Assembly: GCA_023435895.1 (NCBI GenBank)
Contig: JAEZLH010000017.1
Span: 496,001 to 560,000, forward strand
Direction of reading: 5' to 3'
DNA from: Bacillota bacterium
Lineage (GTDB): Bacteria; Bacillota; Clostridia; Lachnospirales; Lachnospiraceae
DNA length: 64,000 nt
In this document: in pieces, positions 62,540-64,000 of the stretch
How the letters are laid out: every line of letters begins with the position of its first letter
Position numbering within the stretch: position 1 is the stretch's first letter
Made by a program: the position numbers and the translations under genes
The notes under the pieces: model-generated
Database searches by the model: none
What the model was told of the DNA's origin: nothing
The model's input: the letters and a program-made list of their open reading frames with translations, nothing else

Positions 62540-62974
62540 TTAAACGATATATTCATCAATTTGTGCATAATCCTGCATTTGATCAAGTAACTTATTTAAT
62601 TTAGATTTGTCCTTAGACTCTGAAAATATGTGGATTTCTGTACCATAATGCTCTGAAGAAAACCCATTAAAAAAAATACTAAAAAATGGTGTCATTTTAT
62701 TAGGCATATCGATATTCAATGGCTTTTCAATGTTACAAAGCATATCAATAAAATTGGTATCAATTACCCCCTCAATAATAACTCCATATTCCCAATCTTC
62801 TAATTTTTGTTTTCCTAATTGTAATGCTAAAGCTATTTCACTCGTTTCATTGTTCCAACAGTGTATTTCAAATGTTTGGCCGATAACAGCGAAAATTTTA
62901 ATTAACTCCTTCCAAAAGTAATTATCTTTGAGTCGATTATCCGTAATATATATTCCGATTTGCCTTTTTTTCAT
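62540..62974 (-). CDS. Hypothetical protein
   Basis: The start with AGGAGG 10 bases upstream gives 144 residues (MKKRQIGIYITDN). It is an alpha/beta protein with short strands ('RQIGIYI', 'EYGVIIEGVI', 'GTEIHIFS') and an acidic C-terminus 'SKDKSKLNKLLDQMQDYAQIDEYIV'. No transmembrane helix or signal peptide. I do not recognise the family. It follows the PHP gene on the same strand after a gap of about 150 bases. Confidence 0.72.
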   Translation of the reverse strand: MKKRQIGIYITDNRLKDNYFWKELIKIFAVIGQTFEIHCWNNETSEIALALQLGKQKLEDWEYGVIIEGVIDTNFIDMLCNIEKPLNIDMPNKMTPFFSIFFNGFSSEHYGTEIHIFSESKDKSKLNKLLDQMQDYAQIDEYIV

Positions 62975-63125
62975 AAGTATTGCACCTCCTGTGATTGGTA
63001 TTTGTGGCAGATAGTCAATGAATGCGATAATACTAACTTCAAGTTTGCATATTAGAAGAGGTAGGACAGTTTTTATAAGTTTTGTGAAAGAAGTCAAACC
63101 AACCTATCTTCTTATTATGAGTAAA

Positions 63126-63917
63126 CTAACTTTTGAGCATATTTTCAAGTTCAAGGATATTTGCACCGACATCGCTTTGTTTATGCGCATCAGAAGCTGT
63201 AGCAATTTTTACATTATTTCGTTGAAGAGCAGATAGCAATTTTGTATTCAGACCTAATTCCAAATCCGAGCAATAATTTAGACGTAGCCCACCACTATTT
63301 TCAGCATATATGCCATGTTTATATAAAAGAACAGATAATTCATTATAGTAATCAGTCAAATCAATATCGGGTTTGTAACCAAAGCATTTGATAGAATCAG
63401 GATGCGCAAGACCAGTGAAAAGACCACTTTTGCATAGTTGGAACATTATACTATAATACCTATTATAAACCTCGTTTATGTTAATACTTTTCCAAAGCTC
63501 TTTCTGTCCTGTATGGTCAAATCCCCATCCATCAATCCAATGCACAGAGCCTGTAAGAAAATCAAACTCATATTCGTCAAGAATGCTTGCAAGTATGGCA
63601 GCAGTTTCAGGGATATAGCAAACTTCAAGACCAAATTTAACTTTTACAGGGTATTGAGTATCCTTTACTGTTGCTATAAAATTAACATACTCTTTAATTG
63701 AACTGTTCATTCTTTTACATATCCAGTTACGTTGATAATCGTTGTATGTCTTTATTGGTTCGTACACTTTCTCAAACTCAATGAATTGGTGAGTATGTTC
63801 AAGCAAGTATATTTCATCAAGCCCTGTATTTTGAGCAGCTTTGATAAAACCCTCAAAAAACTCAATAGTATAACCTCCACCATTTCCATGTAAAAAATGC
63901 ACATGGACATCTCGCAT
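63126..63917 (-). CDS. PHP-domain phosphatase (histidinol-phosphatase-like)
   Basis: The ATG after GGGGGG gives 263 residues. The metal ligands of the PHP fold are visible: 'DVHVHFLHGNGG' at the start, Glu-His in 'LLEHTHQF' (about 43-50), 'LTGSVHWIDGWGFD' (about 122-135), 'GLAHPDSI' (about 167-174) and 'ATASDAHKQSDVG' (about 240-252). HisK-type histidinol phosphatases and related phosphoesterases share this layout. No his genes are in the window, so the substrate is open. Confidence 0.88.
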   Translation of the reverse strand: MRDVHVHFLHGNGGGYTIEFFEGFIKAAQNTGLDEIYLLEHTHQFIEFEKVYEPIKTYNDYQRNWICKRMNSSIKEYVNFIATVKDTQYPVKVKFGLEVCYIPETAAILASILDEYEFDFLTGSVHWIDGWGFDHTGQKELWKSININEVYNRYYSIMFQLCKSGLFTGLAHPDSIKCFGYKPDIDLTDYYNELSVLLYKHGIYAENSGGLRLNYCSDLELGLNTKLLSALQRNNVKIATASDAHKQSDVGANILELENMLKS

Positions 63918-64000
63918 TATCTTACCCCCCCACATTATATAACATTAGATAACAATTTTACTCATTAGGCGAAGGTTATTGTTCCATTGTACTTAAGCAA

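Noticed and set aside
62293..62586. 97-codon ORF on the - strand
   Set aside because: No ribosome site, overlaps the end of a better supported gene and has no recognisable protein features.

Overview
The window looks like chromosome of an anaerobic, plant-polysaccharide-degrading Clostridia, most likely Lachnospiraceae close to Lachnoclostridium/Clostridium phytofermentans. The support is AT-rich DNA, strong AGGAGG ribosome sites, AraC-type and YesMN-type sugar regulators, tandem GH43 enzymes, a secreted GH9-CBM3c cellulase and many clostridial small regulators. No rRNA, tRNA, CRISPR array, prophage or transposase gene was seen.

Layout. 0-3.3 kb: end of a GH36 alpha-galactosidase, an AraC regulator, a 38-residue membrane peptide missed by ORF length cut-offs, and a nitroreductase. 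3.3-20.2 kb (+ strand): a hemicellulose block with an acyltransferase, a GH3 lipoprotein, two paralogous GH43 enzymes flanking a compact YesN/YesM two-component system and an ABC sugar importer without its own ATPase, then a split transketolase, a tartronate-semialdehyde-reductase-type dehydrogenase and an SDR. Glycerate kinase follows on the - strand. Together these could take xylo-oligosaccharides from binding and import through hydrolysis to the pentose phosphate pathway. 20-35 kb: housekeeping and accessory genes (deformylase with its XRE regulator, RodA/FtsW, aspartyl-tRNA synthetase, GreA-like factor, small enzymes, an ECF sigma/anti-sigma pair). 35-52 kb: a LysM-GH18 protein with a degenerate active site, a Cho-like UvrC homologue, a second ECF/anti-sigma pair, a frameshifted methyltransferase, DegV, a hydroxyacid dehydrogenase, ppx-ppk, a chemoreceptor and VanZ-like and lipoprotein genes. 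53-64 kb: GH9 cellulase, HIT protein, arginyl-tRNA synthetase, GNAT, APH-like kinase and PHP phosphatase.

Main discovery candidate. Both aminoacyl-tRNA synthetase genes appear to be controlled by ribosome-mediated transcription attenuation rather than by a T-box. Upstream of argS lies a TTGACA-N17-TAAGAT promoter, an 18-codon leader ORF (MNHIISNCLRRRCRCNLL, four Arg codons within five), mutually exclusive hairpins and an intrinsic terminator just before the argS ribosome site. Upstream of aspS lies the same arrangement: TTGACA-N17-TAAAAT, an 18-codon leader ORF (MTNLQFNKLNRDDDNQRL, Asp-Asp-Asp-Asn), alternative stems and a terminator. In each case the codon run matches the amino acid of the synthetase.

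Other notable items: a two-copy MITE-like family whose members (about 38.3 and 51.9 kb) are flanked by target-site-like direct repeats; an autoregulatory double operator on the XRE-def promoter; a shared promoter block before the first GH43 gene and the response regulator; a GNAT gene whose natural start appears to be ATA; and a methyltransferase broken by one missing base in its SAM-binding motif.
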